Below are positions 18,103 through 26,660 of a stretch of 64,000 nucleotides of DNA, one piece after another. This DNA is from Phytohabitans houttuyneae (GTDB taxonomy: Bacteria; Actinomycetota; Actinomycetes; Mycobacteriales; Micromonosporaceae), in contig NZ_BLPF01000001.1 of assembly GCF_011764425.1 (NCBI RefSeq), positions 4,579,001-4,643,000 on the forward strand, written 5' to 3'. The position numbers were made by a program, and so were the translations under genes. The notes below the pieces were generated by a model, which was given only the letters and a program-made list of their open reading frames with translations, did not search any database and was not told the origin of the DNA. The stretch's first letter is position 1. Each line of letters starts with the position of its first letter.

Positions 18103-18822
18103 ATGCGCATCCTGCCGCGCAACGATCCCCGGCAGTACGACGATCTTGCCGGGGAATGGTGGCGGCCCGATGGTGCCTTCGCCATGCTGCACTGGCTGGC
18201 ACAAGCCCGCGCGCGGCTCGTGCCGCCGGCGTCCCGCCCGGGCGCGATCCTCGTCGATGTCGGCTGCGGCGGCGGGCTCCTCACCCCGCACCTGCTCGGA
18301 AAGGGCTACCGGCACATCGGGCTGGACCTCACCGCCTCCGCCCTGGAGCAGGCCGCCGCGCACGGCCTCACACCGGTCAACGCTGACGCCGGTGCCCTCC
18401 CGCTCGCCGACGGCTGTGCCGACGTCGTCGTCGCCGGCGAGATCCTCGAGCACGTGCCCGACCTGCCCCGAGCGGTGGCCGAGGCGTGCCGCGTACTGCG
18501 CCCGGGCGGCCTGCTGGTGCTCGACACCCTCAACTCCACCGCGCTGAGCCGGCTGGTCGCCGTGAAGCTCGCCGAGCGCTTCCGCGGCGTACCACGCGGA
18601 CTGCACGATCCGGCACTCTTCGTCGATCCGCGGGTATTAGAGCGGGAGTGTGCCCGGCACGGGGTGGCGCTCGCCGTGCGCGGCGTACGCCCGACCGTGC
18701 CGGCGGTGGCCGGCTGGCTCGCCGGTGTGGGTCAAGGTCGCGGCCGGATCGTGCCCACCTGGTCGGCGGCCATCCTCTACCAGGGGCGGGGCATCAAAAA
18801 CGGCCAGGGCAACAGAGGCTAG
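18103..18822 (+). CDS. UbiG-like SAM methyltransferase
   Basis: 239 residues with motif I LVDVGCGGGLLTPHL near 50, LTASALEQA, and the post-motif AGEILEHVPDLPRAVAEACRVLRPGG typical of UbiG-type O-methyltransferases, plus VPRGLHDPALFVDP near the C-terminus. Lies 21 bases before the acyl-CoA-dehydrogenase-like gene and is divergent from the UbiA gene. The context suggests O-methylation of a phenolic polyketide. Confidence 0.8.
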   Translation: MRILPRNDPRQYDDLAGEWWRPDGAFAMLHWLAQARARLVPPASRPGAILVDVGCGGGLLTPHLLGKGYRHIGLDLTASALEQAAAHGLTPVNADAGALPLADGCADVVVAGEILEHVPDLPRAVAEACRVLRPGGLLVLDTLNSTALSRLVAVKLAERFRGVPRGLHDPALFVDPRVLERECARHGVALAVRGVRPTVPAVAGWLAGVGQGRGRIVPTWSAAILYQGRGIKNGQGNRG

Positions 18823-18843
18823 TGGCCACGAGAGGGGCAGGGC

Positions 18844-20013
18844 ATGGCGGGTGACGCGATAGCGGCTGCACGGCGGTTGGCGCCGCGGCTGGCGGCGCGG
18901 GCGGCGGAGCACGATCGCGACGGGACGTTTCCGGTCGACGATTTCGCGGACCTGCGCGCCGCGGGGCTCTTCGGTCTGATGGTGCCGAGCAGGCTGGGCG
19001 GCCACGAGGCGGGGTTCGCCGAGTACGCGGCCGTGGCGTACGAGTTGGCCCGCGGCAACGGCGCGACCGCCCTCGTCTTCAACATGCACGCCTCCGTGAC
19101 AGGTGCGCTCACCGCCGTCAACGAGGAGGTCGCCGAGGCGCTCGGCGTGCCCGACGAGGCCCTGGCCGCCCGCGACCGCATGCTCGCCGAGGCGGCGGCC
19201 GGATCGTGGTACGGCGTGGCGATGAGCGAGCGCGGCGCCGGCTCGCGCCTCTCCCAGCTCACCACCTCGTACGAGCAGGTGGACGGCGGCTATCACATCA
19301 AGGGCGCCAAGACGTTCTGCTCCGGCGCCGGCCACGCGGACGCATACCTGGTGGCCGCGCGAAACGCGGGGGACCAGTCGGTGGTCTCGCAATTTCTGGT
19401 ACCGGCGACGGTGGACGGGCTGAAGGTCGAGCCCACCTGGGACTCGCTCGGCATGCGCGCCACCGCCTCCCACGACCTGCACATCGACGCGGTGGTACCG
19501 GACGACACCCTGCTCGGCGGCGTCGAAGGGCTTGCCCTGGTCGTCGCCCAGCTCATGCCCCACTGGCTGATCGCCAGCTACGCGGCCGTGTACGCCGGCG
19601 TCGCCCAGGCAGCCGTCGACGCCGCTGTCGAGCACGTGGTCAAGCGCGGCGTATCCGAGCTCCCGTCGGTGCGCGCCCGCATCGGCCGCGCCGACGCGGC
19701 TGTGGCGGCCACCCGCCTGGCCGTGGCGGAAGCCGCCCGCCGGGTCGACGAGGAGCCGGGTGCGGAGGAGACCAACCGCTGGGTGTGGCGGGCGAAGCTG
19801 CTGGCCGGTACCACGGCTGCCGAGGTCGCGGCGTCTGTGCTGGAGGCGGCCGGCACCTCGGCCACCCGGCGCGGCCATCCGCTCGAACGGCTGTACCGCG
19901 ACGCCCGCTGCGGCTCCCTCCACCCGGCCACCTCCGACGTGTGTGCGGACTGGCTCGGTGTGGCCGCGATCGGCGGCGACCCGGACCGCGAGGGGACCGC
20001 TCCCCGATGGTGA
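18844..20013 (+). CDS. Acyl-CoA-dehydrogenase-fold flavoprotein
   Basis: 389 residues with an N-terminal helical domain (FADLRAAGLFGLMVPSRLGG), the central beta-domain (WYGVAMSERGAGSRLSQLTTSYEQV and IKGAKTFCSGAGHAD) and a C-terminal helical domain. Such proteins are either acyl-CoA dehydrogenases or group D flavin hydroxylases. Next to a type III PKS, an aromatic-ring hydroxylase or acyl-starter role are both plausible. The stop lies inside the PKS start region (7-base overlap, ATGGTGA), indicating coupling. ATG with GAGAGGGG upstream. Confidence 0.75.
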   Translation: MAGDAIAAARRLAPRLAARAAEHDRDGTFPVDDFADLRAAGLFGLMVPSRLGGHEAGFAEYAAVAYELARGNGATALVFNMHASVTGALTAVNEEVAEALGVPDEALAARDRMLAEAAAGSWYGVAMSERGAGSRLSQLTTSYEQVDGGYHIKGAKTFCSGAGHADAYLVAARNAGDQSVVSQFLVPATVDGLKVEPTWDSLGMRATASHDLHIDAVVPDDTLLGGVEGLALVVAQLMPHWLIASYAAVYAGVAQAAVDAAVEHVVKRGVSELPSVRARIGRADAAVAATRLAVAEAARRVDEEPGAEETNRWVWRAKLLAGTTAAEVAASVLEAAGTSATRRGHPLERLYRDARCGSLHPATSDVCADWLGVAAIGGDPDREGTAPRW

Positions 20014-21056
20014 GCGCCACGATCGCCGGGTTGGGTATCGCGACGCCCGCCCAGGCCTTCCAGGACGAGCTGTGGCGGGGCTTCTTCGCCAACCACTACG
20101 CGGGGACCACCAAGGCGCTGGCCGAGCGGATCTTCGCGAACGCCGGTGTGCGCACCCGCTGCGCCGTCGTCAACCCGCTCATCGAGGACGTCTCACACTG
20201 GCCGACCGAGCGCCGGATGAGCAGGTACCTCATCGAAGCCCTGCCCCTCGGCAAGGAGGCGGTCGACCGGGCGCTCGTCGACGCCGGCGTGAGCGCCGGT
20301 GACATCGGCCTCTTCGCGGTCTGCTCGTGCACCGGCTACGTCACGCCGGGATTGGACATCCTGCTCGCGCGGGACATGGGCATGGCAGTCGACACGCAAC
20401 GGCTCTTCGTCGGACATATGGGTTGTTACGCCGCGATGCCTACCATCGGGGCGGCGGCCGACTTCGTGACCGCTCGCGGCCGGCCCGCGCTCCTGCTCTG
20501 CAACGAGCTCACCAGCCTCCACCTGCAGCCCGCCTCGACCCGGGCGGACACCCAGCAGATCGTCGCCCACGCGCTCTTCTCGGACGCCGCGGCCGCCGCC
20601 GTGCTCGTTCCTGGTGCCAGCGGGGGGTACGCGGTCCGTGAGGTCGCCTCGGTCACCGACACCTCGGCCGTCGACCACATGACCTGGGACGTCACCGACA
20701 TGGGCTTCCGGATGGGGCTCTCGCCACGGGTGCCTCAGGTGCTGTCGCTGCACGTACGCCGGTTCGTCGACGGTCTCCTCTCCCGCCACGGGCTCACGCT
20801 GTCCGATGTGGACGGCTGGGCGGTGCACCCCGGCGGGCCGCGCATCCTCAACGTCGTGGAGCGCGAGCTGGCCCTCGGCACCGAGGCGCTGGGCGACTCG
20901 CGGGCGACGCTCTCCGCGTACGGCAACTGCTCCTCGCCAACCGTGCTGCTGATCCTGGAGGCGATGCGGCAGCGCCCCAACCCGCCGAGATGGGTGGTGA
21001 CGCTGGCTTTCGGCCCCGGCCTCACGCTCTACGCGGCCCTGCTGCAGCGCACCTGA
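20007..21056 (+). CDS. Type III polyketide synthase (chalcone/alkylresorcinol synthase family)
   Basis: Homodimeric ketosynthase that extends an acyl-CoA with malonyl-CoA and cyclises it. 349 residues with the full Cys-His-Asn triad: Cys 140 in FVGHMGCYAAMP, His 274 in GWAVHPGGPRIL and Asn 307 in AYGNCSSPT. The product cannot be read from sequence. Methyltransferase, flavoprotein and UbiA partners fit a methylated, hydroxylated, prenylated alkylresorcinol or hydroquinone. The agq locus of Actinoplanes missouriensis, as I recall it, has the same kind of gene set. Confidence 0.92.
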   Translation: MVSATIAGLGIATPAQAFQDELWRGFFANHYAGTTKALAERIFANAGVRTRCAVVNPLIEDVSHWPTERRMSRYLIEALPLGKEAVDRALVDAGVSAGDIGLFAVCSCTGYVTPGLDILLARDMGMAVDTQRLFVGHMGCYAAMPTIGAAADFVTARGRPALLLCNELTSLHLQPASTRADTQQIVAHALFSDAAAAAVLVPGASGGYAVREVASVTDTSAVDHMTWDVTDMGFRMGLSPRVPQVLSLHVRRFVDGLLSRHGLTLSDVDGWAVHPGGPRILNVVERELALGTEALGDSRATLSAYGNCSSPTVLLILEAMRQRPNPPRWVVTLAFGPGLTLYAALLQRT

Positions 21057-21084
21057 CATCGGCGCAAGCCGCTACAGTGCCTCC

Positions 21085-21585
21085 GTGGAGCTGACGGACG
21101 GGCGGCTGAGCCTCGCTGTGCTGTCCGCGTGTGCGGCCCTGGTCCTCGGCGCCGGCGGGGCCTGGTGGGTCGCCGCCGACCCGGAGCGCGGGGCGGCGCC
21201 GACACCGACGCTCGCGCCGGTGGTCGTGCCCGAGGAGGAGGTCGCGCCGGAGCCCCCGCAGGAGGATCTGGAGAGTTACCTGCCGGTCTTTCCGAACACG
21301 GTCACCCGCCATGTCGGCCGCATCGAGTCACAGGACACGTTCGTGATGCACGTGCCCACGCAGAAGGACGGCGAGTACCGCCTGCAGTACGTCTGCCTGG
21401 GCCCGGGTGAGCTGTCGGTGCGGATCAAGCGTACGACCGAGGGCGAGATGCTCTACGACGCCGACTGCGGTGGCAACCTCAGCACCTTTCAGTTTCGGGC
21501 CGCGGGCGCCGACGCGGTGATCGAGGTGTACCGGCCGGACTCACTGGCGGCCGACATCGGCATCCAGGTCATCGACGTGGAGTGA
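21085..21585 (+). CDS. Membrane-anchored exported protein of unknown function
   Basis: 166 residues: one N-terminal hydrophobic helix (about 9-30), a Pro/Glu-rich linker (about 33-60) and an extracytoplasmic domain with two cysteines (YVCLGPGEL, DADCGGNL). Not recognised. TACAGT (21073-21078) lies 6 bases before the GTG, the arrangement expected of a leaderless actinobacterial transcript, so it is probably transcribed separately from the PKS gene. Confidence 0.6.
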   Translation: MELTDGRLSLAVLSACAALVLGAGGAWWVAADPERGAAPTPTLAPVVVPEEEVAPEPPQEDLESYLPVFPNTVTRHVGRIESQDTFVMHVPTQKDGEYRLQYVCLGPGELSVRIKRTTEGEMLYDADCGGNLSTFQFRAAGADAVIEVYRPDSLAADIGIQVIDVE

Positions 21586-21589
21586 GCGC

Positions 21590-22372
21590 TCAGGACAGCG
21601 TCGCGAGCTCGGCCCGAAACTGCTCGATCGTCTGCGCGGCCGGGATCGTCGAAATGATCTCGCCGGTGCGCGCCACGAGCAGCACCGTGGCCACCTGGCC
21701 CGTCCCCTGCGTGCCGAGCTGAAGGCTGCCGCGCAGCTCACCGGTCGGATCGGCGAGCCTGCGCACGCCCGCCGCCCCGGAGCCCGGCGCGCGTGGCGTG
21801 CTGGCGCGCGGGGGTGGGGCGGAGGACTTGGTGACCATGACCACCGTGACGCCCGGCTTTGCCGCGGCCGCGGTGTCGGCGACCAGCCGCGTGCACTCGC
21901 AGCCGTCGGTGAGCATCACGGCGGCCGGCAGGAGGCCGCGCAGCGACACGGTGGACCCGTCGACGTCGATGAGGTCGAGCGCAGGCATCGTGCGGGTCGG
22001 CGCCGGCGCGCTGCCGGAGTGGCGGGCGACCGGCGGCGCGACCGGCTGCTGCCGGCCAGGCCAGGTGACCGCGAAGAGGCTGGTCAGCGTCGCGAGCACG
22101 GCGACCGCCATGATCAATAGAGGGATGCGTAGGGAGGACTGGCTGGCACCGCCGCCGACCGGCCGGCCGAGCCGGCGCCGCCACACCTCCTGGCGAGCCT
22201 GGCGGCGCAGGTCCTTACGTACCGCCTCCGACTCCTCGGCGAGCTCGCTCAGGTCGTCCGGGATCACCACGGTCCCCCACTCCGGGGGCAGGTCGGGCAC
22301 GCCTTCGGGGCGTCCGCCGCCTTCTGGCGGGGTGCCACCGTTGCCGTTGCCCATGCTTCCCATGTCCCCCAT
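21590..22372 (-). CDS. Membrane-anchored thioredoxin-fold-like protein
   Basis: 260 residues. A Gly/Pro-rich cytoplasmic N-terminus with basic helix (EAVRKDLRRQARQEVWRRRLG), one transmembrane helix (about 85-105) and an extracytoplasmic domain. That domain reads PALDLIDVDGSTVSLRGLLPAAVMLTDGCECTRLV ... VATVLLVARTGEIIS, which resembles a TlpA/thioredoxin-like fold with a CxC instead of CxxC. Redox activity is therefore uncertain. Convergent with 21085-21585, divergent from carD. Confidence 0.55.
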   Translation of the reverse strand: MGDMGSMGNGNGGTPPEGGGRPEGVPDLPPEWGTVVIPDDLSELAEESEAVRKDLRRQARQEVWRRRLGRPVGGGASQSSLRIPLLIMAVAVLATLTSLFAVTWPGRQQPVAPPVARHSGSAPAPTRTMPALDLIDVDGSTVSLRGLLPAAVMLTDGCECTRLVADTAAAAKPGVTVVMVTKSSAPPPRASTPRAPGSGAAGVRRLADPTGELRGSLQLGTQGTGQVATVLLVARTGEIISTIPAAQTIEQFRAELATLS

Positions 22373-22656
22373 CCGCGCGCCGCGAAGTCGATCGGGGTCA
22401 ACCTTTAGGGTCTCGCACGGAGGGGTGGGACCGCTAGGGGGCAGCGGTCCTTACGGCGGGTCCCGCATAGACCGCCGGCGTCGCGCAGTGCTGATTTGGG
22501 CATTACTCTGCGTACCGGATGGTCGATGGAATCCTCCTGTCAAGCTGGAGAAAGGCCTCTCACAGTGCCCCTGAGCTGCGCTAACGGCCAGGACCGGGAC
22601 GGGACATCGGTGCCTGAGCGTGTTACCCTAGACACAGCGAAAGGGGTTTCGAACCT

Positions 22657-23142
22657 ATGGTTTTCAGTGTCGGCGAGACCGTTGTTTACCCCCACCACGG
22701 GGCCGCACTCATCGAGGCAATCGAGACTCGGGTCGTCAAGGGCGAGGAAAAGCAGTACCTCGTCCTCAGGGTCGCTCAGGGTGACCTGACGGTGCGGGTG
22801 CCCGCCGAGAATGCCGAGATCGTTGGCGTGCGTGAGGTGGTTGGCGAGGAAGGCCTGGGCAAGGTCTTCGACGTCCTCCGTGCTCCGCACACTGAGGAGC
22901 CGACCAACTGGTCGCGGCGTTACAAGGCGAATCTGGAGAAGCTGGCCTCTGGCAACCCGCTCAAGGTGGCCGAGGTTGTTCGTGACCTGTGGCGTCGGGA
23001 GCGCGAGCGGGGCCTGTCGGCTGGCGAGAAGCGCATGCTGGCCAAGGCTCGCGACATCCTCGTCGGCGAGGTCGCTTTGGCGGAAAAGAGCACCAAGGAC
23101 GAGGCGGAGATCCTCCTCGACAAGGTGCTCACCGAGGCCTGA
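22657..23142 (+). CDS. carD: CarD family RNA polymerase-binding regulator
   Basis: 161 residues. The N-terminal RNA-polymerase-interacting module ([25 protein letters not shown] ... KQYLVLRV) and the helical DNA-contacting C-terminal part ([13 protein letters not shown], with the conserved Trp that stabilises open promoter complexes) are intact. Essential housekeeping transcription factor in actinobacteria. Directly upstream of ispD-ispF, a conserved order. Weak AAAGGGG ribosome-binding site. Confidence 0.96.
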   Translation: MVFSVGETVVYPHHGAALIEAIETRVVKGEEKQYLVLRVAQGDLTVRVPAENAEIVGVREVVGEEGLGKVFDVLRAPHTEEPTNWSRRYKANLEKLASGNPLKVAEVVRDLWRRERERGLSAGEKRMLAKARDILVGEVALAEKSTKDEAEILLDKVLTEA

Positions 23143-23186
23143 CCCTCCGGCTGACCCGTTTACAACTTATCCACGGGGACCGCGAC

Positions 23187-23882
23187 GTGACCGCGCAGCT
23201 CAACCCGCGCGGTGACGTCGCGGTCCTCGTTCCTGCTGCTGGTGCCGGGGTGCGGCTCGGTGCCGGCGGTCCCAAGGCTCTCCGCGAGCTTCGCGGCGAG
23301 CCGATGCTCGTGCACGCCATCCGTCGTGTGGCGGCGGCGCCATCCGTGTGCGCGATCGTCGTCGCGGCTCCGCCGTCCGACGTCGAAGCCGTGCGCTCCC
23401 TGCTCGCTCCTGTGGCACCGGTGATAGTTGTGGCCGGTGGTACGGAGCGGCAGGAGTCGGTGGCGGCCGCCCTCGCCGCGGTGCCCGAGGGTCCGGACAT
23501 CATCCTCGTGCACGACGCAGCCCGGGCGCTCGCCCCGGCCTCGCTCGTCGAGTCCGTGGCGGCCGCCGTCCGCGCCGGCAGCGCCGCCGTCATCCCGGTC
23601 CTTCCCGTGATCGACACGGTCAAGGAGGTCGGCGCCGACGGAGTGGTGCTCGGCACGGTCGACCGTTCCGCGCTGCGCGCTGTGCAGACCCCGCAGGGCT
23701 TCAAGCGGTCGGTCCTCACCGCCGCGCACGCCAGCGCCGCCGCGACCCTCACCGACGACGCCGGCCTGGTGGAGAAGCAGGGGGTACCCGTGACCTGCGT
23801 CCCCGGCCACGAACACGCCTTGAAGATCACTCGCCCGTTCGACCTCGCGGTCGCCGAGCTCTTGCTGGAATGGCCGTCGTGA
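23187..23882 (+). CDS. ispD: 2-C-methyl-D-erythritol 4-phosphate cytidylyltransferase
   Basis: Third step of the non-mevalonate isoprenoid pathway. 231 residues. Nucleotide-binding [51 protein letters not shown] and [14 protein letters not shown] are all present. GTG 23187 chosen as the start giving the normal N-terminus. A near-consensus DnaA box TTATCCACG lies at 23167-23175 just upstream. Confidence 0.95.
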   Translation: MTAQLNPRGDVAVLVPAAGAGVRLGAGGPKALRELRGEPMLVHAIRRVAAAPSVCAIVVAAPPSDVEAVRSLLAPVAPVIVVAGGTERQESVAAALAAVPEGPDIILVHDAARALAPASLVESVAAAVRAGSAAVIPVLPVIDTVKEVGADGVVLGTVDRSALRAVQTPQGFKRSVLTAAHASAAATLTDDAGLVEKQGVPVTCVPGHEHALKITRPFDLAVAELLLEWPS

Positions 23883-24352
23883 TCATTCCCCGTGTCGGCA
23901 TCGGCACCGACGTACACGCGTTCGCGCCCGGGCGCCCGTGCTGGGTGGCGGGCCTCTCGTGGCCCGGCGTCGACGGCCTGGCCGGCCACTCCGACGGTGA
24001 CGTCGCGGCGCACGCGGCCTGCGACGCGCTCCTGTCCGCCGCCGGCCTGGGCGATCTCGGCGCCAACTACGGCACCGACCGTCCGGAGTGGGCCGGCGCT
24101 TCCGGCGTCGCCCTGCTCATCGAGACCGCGCGGCGGGTACGCGGGGCCGGCTTCGAGATCGGCAACGTCTCTGTCCAGGTCGTCGGCGTGCGGCCGAGGA
24201 TCGGGCCGCGCCGGGCCGAGGCCGAGGCGGCACTCTCGGCTGCCGTGGGGGCCACCGTTTCGGTCTCCGGTACCACCACCGACGGGCTCGGCCTCACCGG
24301 GCGAGGCGAGGGTCTGGCCGGTCTCGCGGTAGCCGTCGTGTACCCGCGCTGA
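23870..24352 (+). CDS. ispF: 2-C-methyl-D-erythritol 2,4-cyclodiphosphate synthase
   Basis: Cyclises CDP-methylerythritol 2-phosphate, two steps after IspD. 160 residues. Metal ligands are in GIGTDVHAF (Asp-x-His) and [18 protein letters not shown]-terminal [15 protein letters not shown] matches the cytidine site. ATG 23870 overlaps ispD by 13 bases; an in-frame GTG at 23879 would give a 4-base GTGA overlap and is an equally good start. Confidence 0.95.
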   Translation: MAVVIIPRVGIGTDVHAFAPGRPCWVAGLSWPGVDGLAGHSDGDVAAHAACDALLSAAGLGDLGANYGTDRPEWAGASGVALLIETARRVRGAGFEIGNVSVQVVGVRPRIGPRRAEAEAALSAAVGATVSVSGTTTDGLGLTGRGEGLAGLAVAVVYPR

Positions 24353-24367
24353 CGTAGGCTCGGCCTC

Positions 24368-25387
24368 GTGCCCAGCGATGCGCCGTCGGACCGGGACGCC
24401 ACTCCGGACAGCTACGTTCAGCGCGCTGCCCTGCTGGCGGATCTGGGCCGCTACGACGAGGCGGCCGGGGAGCTGGCGGACGCCCTCGCCCTCGATCCAC
24501 AGCACCCGAAGGTGTATTCGACCCTGGCCAGCGTTCACCTGGCCGCCGAGCGGCCCGCCGAGTCCCTTCAGGCCGCGGACGCCGCGGTGGCCGCCGCTCC
24601 CGGTGACGTGCCGGCGCTGGTGACCCGCGCGATGGCCCTGACCGACCTGCGCCGCTTCGCGGAGGCCACCGCCGTGGCGGAAGAGATCCTCCGGCTCGGC
24701 CCGGCGGATCCGTTCGCGCAGCGCAGCGCCGCCGCCGTCCTCGCCGATTCGCGCAACGGCCAGACCGCCATGGACGCGGCCTGGCGAGCGGCCCAGCTGG
24801 CACCCCGCGACCCGCTGGCCCACCTCGTGCTCGCGCTGGTCGCCGGCCGGCTGGGACGCTTCGAGCTGGCCGAGCGGGCGTACCACGAGGCGCTGGAGCT
24901 CGACCCCACGCTGACCGACGCCGCCAACGAGCCCGGCATCGTGCGGCTCGACCGCCGCCGCTACGCGCAGGCGCTGGAGCGGGTCTCCGAAAACGCGGTC
25001 TTCCAGCCGATGCCCACGTTTCAGCCGGCGGCGGAGCCGGCCGTCAAGCGGCCCGTGGAGCGCGTGCGCCCACTCGTGCTCTTCGGCGCCACGCACAGCC
25101 TGGTGACGGCGATCCTGGTGGCGTTCGTGTCGGCGGCCGGGGGTGCCAGCTCGCGCCTGCTGGCCGGCGTGCTCGGCGGCATCGGCCTGCTCGCGCTCGG
25201 CGTGCTGGTCGGCCGGCTGCCGCGGGGCGACCGGTTCGGCGGCCGGGCGGGGCGGCTGGCCACGCTCGCGGTGGCGGCCGGCCCGTTGCTCATCCTGCTG
25301 TACGCGTTCATCGGCACGCCTTGGCCGCTGGTGCTCGCGATCGTCTCCGCGGTGGCCGGCCTCACCCTCCTCACCCGCATGGGGTGA
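24368..25387 (+). CDS. TPR-repeat membrane protein
   Basis: 339 residues: about five tetratricopeptide-like helical pairs (10-200, for example YVQRAALLADLGRYDEAAGELADALALDP) then three or four hydrophobic helices (about 235-335). A scaffold or secretion-related role is possible; no specific function can be assigned. TAGGCT (24355-24360) is 7 bases before the GTG, a leaderless-type promoter, so it may be transcribed independently of ispF. Confidence 0.65.
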   Translation: MPSDAPSDRDATPDSYVQRAALLADLGRYDEAAGELADALALDPQHPKVYSTLASVHLAAERPAESLQAADAAVAAAPGDVPALVTRAMALTDLRRFAEATAVAEEILRLGPADPFAQRSAAAVLADSRNGQTAMDAAWRAAQLAPRDPLAHLVLALVAGRLGRFELAERAYHEALELDPTLTDAANEPGIVRLDRRRYAQALERVSENAVFQPMPTFQPAAEPAVKRPVERVRPLVLFGATHSLVTAILVAFVSAAGGASSRLLAGVLGGIGLLALGVLVGRLPRGDRFGGRAGRLATLAVAAGPLLILLYAFIGTPWPLVLAIVSAVAGLTLLTRMG

Positions 25388-25394
25388 GGAGCCG

Positions 25395-26564
25395 CTATCC
25401 GGTCGGGCGCCGGGCCCACGTCCAGGCGTAGCCGGTGTCCTCACAGGACAGTCCTGGCTCGCAGAGGTCCAGCGGCCGGAAGGTGTCGACCATCACCGCC
25501 AGCTCGTCGAAGTAGTCGACCCCGATGGCCCGCTCCGCGGCGCCGGGCTGCGGCCCGTGGGTGAAGCCGGACGGGTGCAGCGAGATCGACCCCTGCTCGA
25601 TGCCGGAGCCGCGCCGCGCCTCGTAGTTGCCTCCGGTGTAGAAGAGCATCTCGTCAGAGTCGACGTTGTGGTGGTTGTACGGCACTGGGATCGCGAGCGG
25701 GTGGTAGTCGACCTTCCGCGGCACGAACGAGCAGATCACGAAGTTTGGCCCCTGGAACGTCTGGTGCACCGGTGGCGGCTGGTGCACCCGGCCCGTGATC
25801 GGCTCGAAGTCGTGGATCGAGAAGGCCCACGGGTACAGGTGGCCGTCCCACCCCACGACGTCGAACGGGTGGTGGGCGTACACGTAGCGGGTCCAGCCGC
25901 GCCGGTGCTGGACGTACACCTCGACGTCCGTGTCCTCGACCAGCAGCGGGGCGCCGGGTCCGCGTACGTCCCGCTCGCAGTACGGCGAGTGCTCCAGGAA
26001 CTGCCCGCGCACCGAGAGGTACCGCTTCGGCGGTCCAATGTGGCCGGTCGCCTCGATGGTGAGCAGGCGGACAAGGTCGCTGGTGGGCACGATGCGGTGG
26101 ATCACGGAGGTCGGGATCAGCACGTAGTCGCCGCTGGCCACGTCGAGCGTCCCGAACGTGGACTCCACCCGCGCGGTGCCGGCCTCCACGTACAGGCACT
26201 CGTCGCCGATGGCGTTGCGGTAGAGCGGCGACGGTCGGTCGGCCACCACGTACGAGATGCGCACGTCGTCGTTGGCGAGCAGGTGCTGCCGCCCGAGCAC
26301 CGCGTCGGCCCCGCCCGCGTCCAGCTTGTGGGTGCGCAGGTGGCGGGGCTTGAGTGGCCGGTTGGCGATGCGGGTCCAGGCGGGCGGGTCGTACTCGTCC
26401 GCCGCCACGATCGCCGTGGGCAGGTAGCGGTGGTAGAGGAGGGAGGAGTCGGAGGAGAAGCCCTCCTGGCCCATCAGCTCCTCGGCGTACAGGCTGCCGT
26501 CCGGCTGCCTGAACTGCGTGTGTCGCTTGCGCGGGACCTCCCCCACGCTTCGGTAGTAGGGCAT
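25395..26564 (-). CDS. hmgA: Homogentisate 1,2-dioxygenase
   Basis: Iron-dependent ring cleavage of homogentisate to maleylacetoacetate in tyrosine and phenylalanine degradation. 389 residues, double-cupin fold, with the iron-site region DYHPLAIPVPYNHHNVDSDEMLFYTGGNYEARRGSGIEQGSISLHPSGFTHGPQP reading as in the family. ATG has GGAGGG 6 bases upstream. No fumarylacetoacetase gene is adjacent. It is convergent with the TPR gene (7-base gap) and divergent from an unknown gene across a palindrome at 26604-26618. Confidence 0.9.
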   Translation of the reverse strand: MPYYRSVGEVPRKRHTQFRQPDGSLYAEELMGQEGFSSDSSLLYHRYLPTAIVAADEYDPPAWTRIANRPLKPRHLRTHKLDAGGADAVLGRQHLLANDDVRISYVVADRPSPLYRNAIGDECLYVEAGTARVESTFGTLDVASGDYVLIPTSVIHRIVPTSDLVRLLTIEATGHIGPPKRYLSVRGQFLEHSPYCERDVRGPGAPLLVEDTDVEVYVQHRRGWTRYVYAHHPFDVVGWDGHLYPWAFSIHDFEPITGRVHQPPPVHQTFQGPNFVICSFVPRKVDYHPLAIPVPYNHHNVDSDEMLFYTGGNYEARRGSGIEQGSISLHPSGFTHGPQPGAAERAIGVDYFDELAVMVDTFRPLDLCEPGLSCEDTGYAWTWARRPTG

Positions 26565-26603
26565 GTCCTACCCTCCGTTATGTCCTGTTCACCGGCCGAA
26601 AGC

Positions 26604-26618
26604 GTCCGATTATCGGAC
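26604..26618. promoter_or_regulatory. Perfect 7-1-7 palindrome between hmgA and the divergent gene
   Basis: GTCCGAT-T-ATCGGAC, 40 bases before the hmgA start and just upstream of TTGTCC (26623-26628), which is 18 bases before TAGGTT (26647-26652). It is placed to control both divergent transcripts and is a good candidate operator for a pathway regulator not encoded in this window. Confidence 0.55.
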
Positions 26619-26660
26619 GGTGTTGTCCGCTCCTTGTAGCGTCCATTAGGTTCTCTGTTC

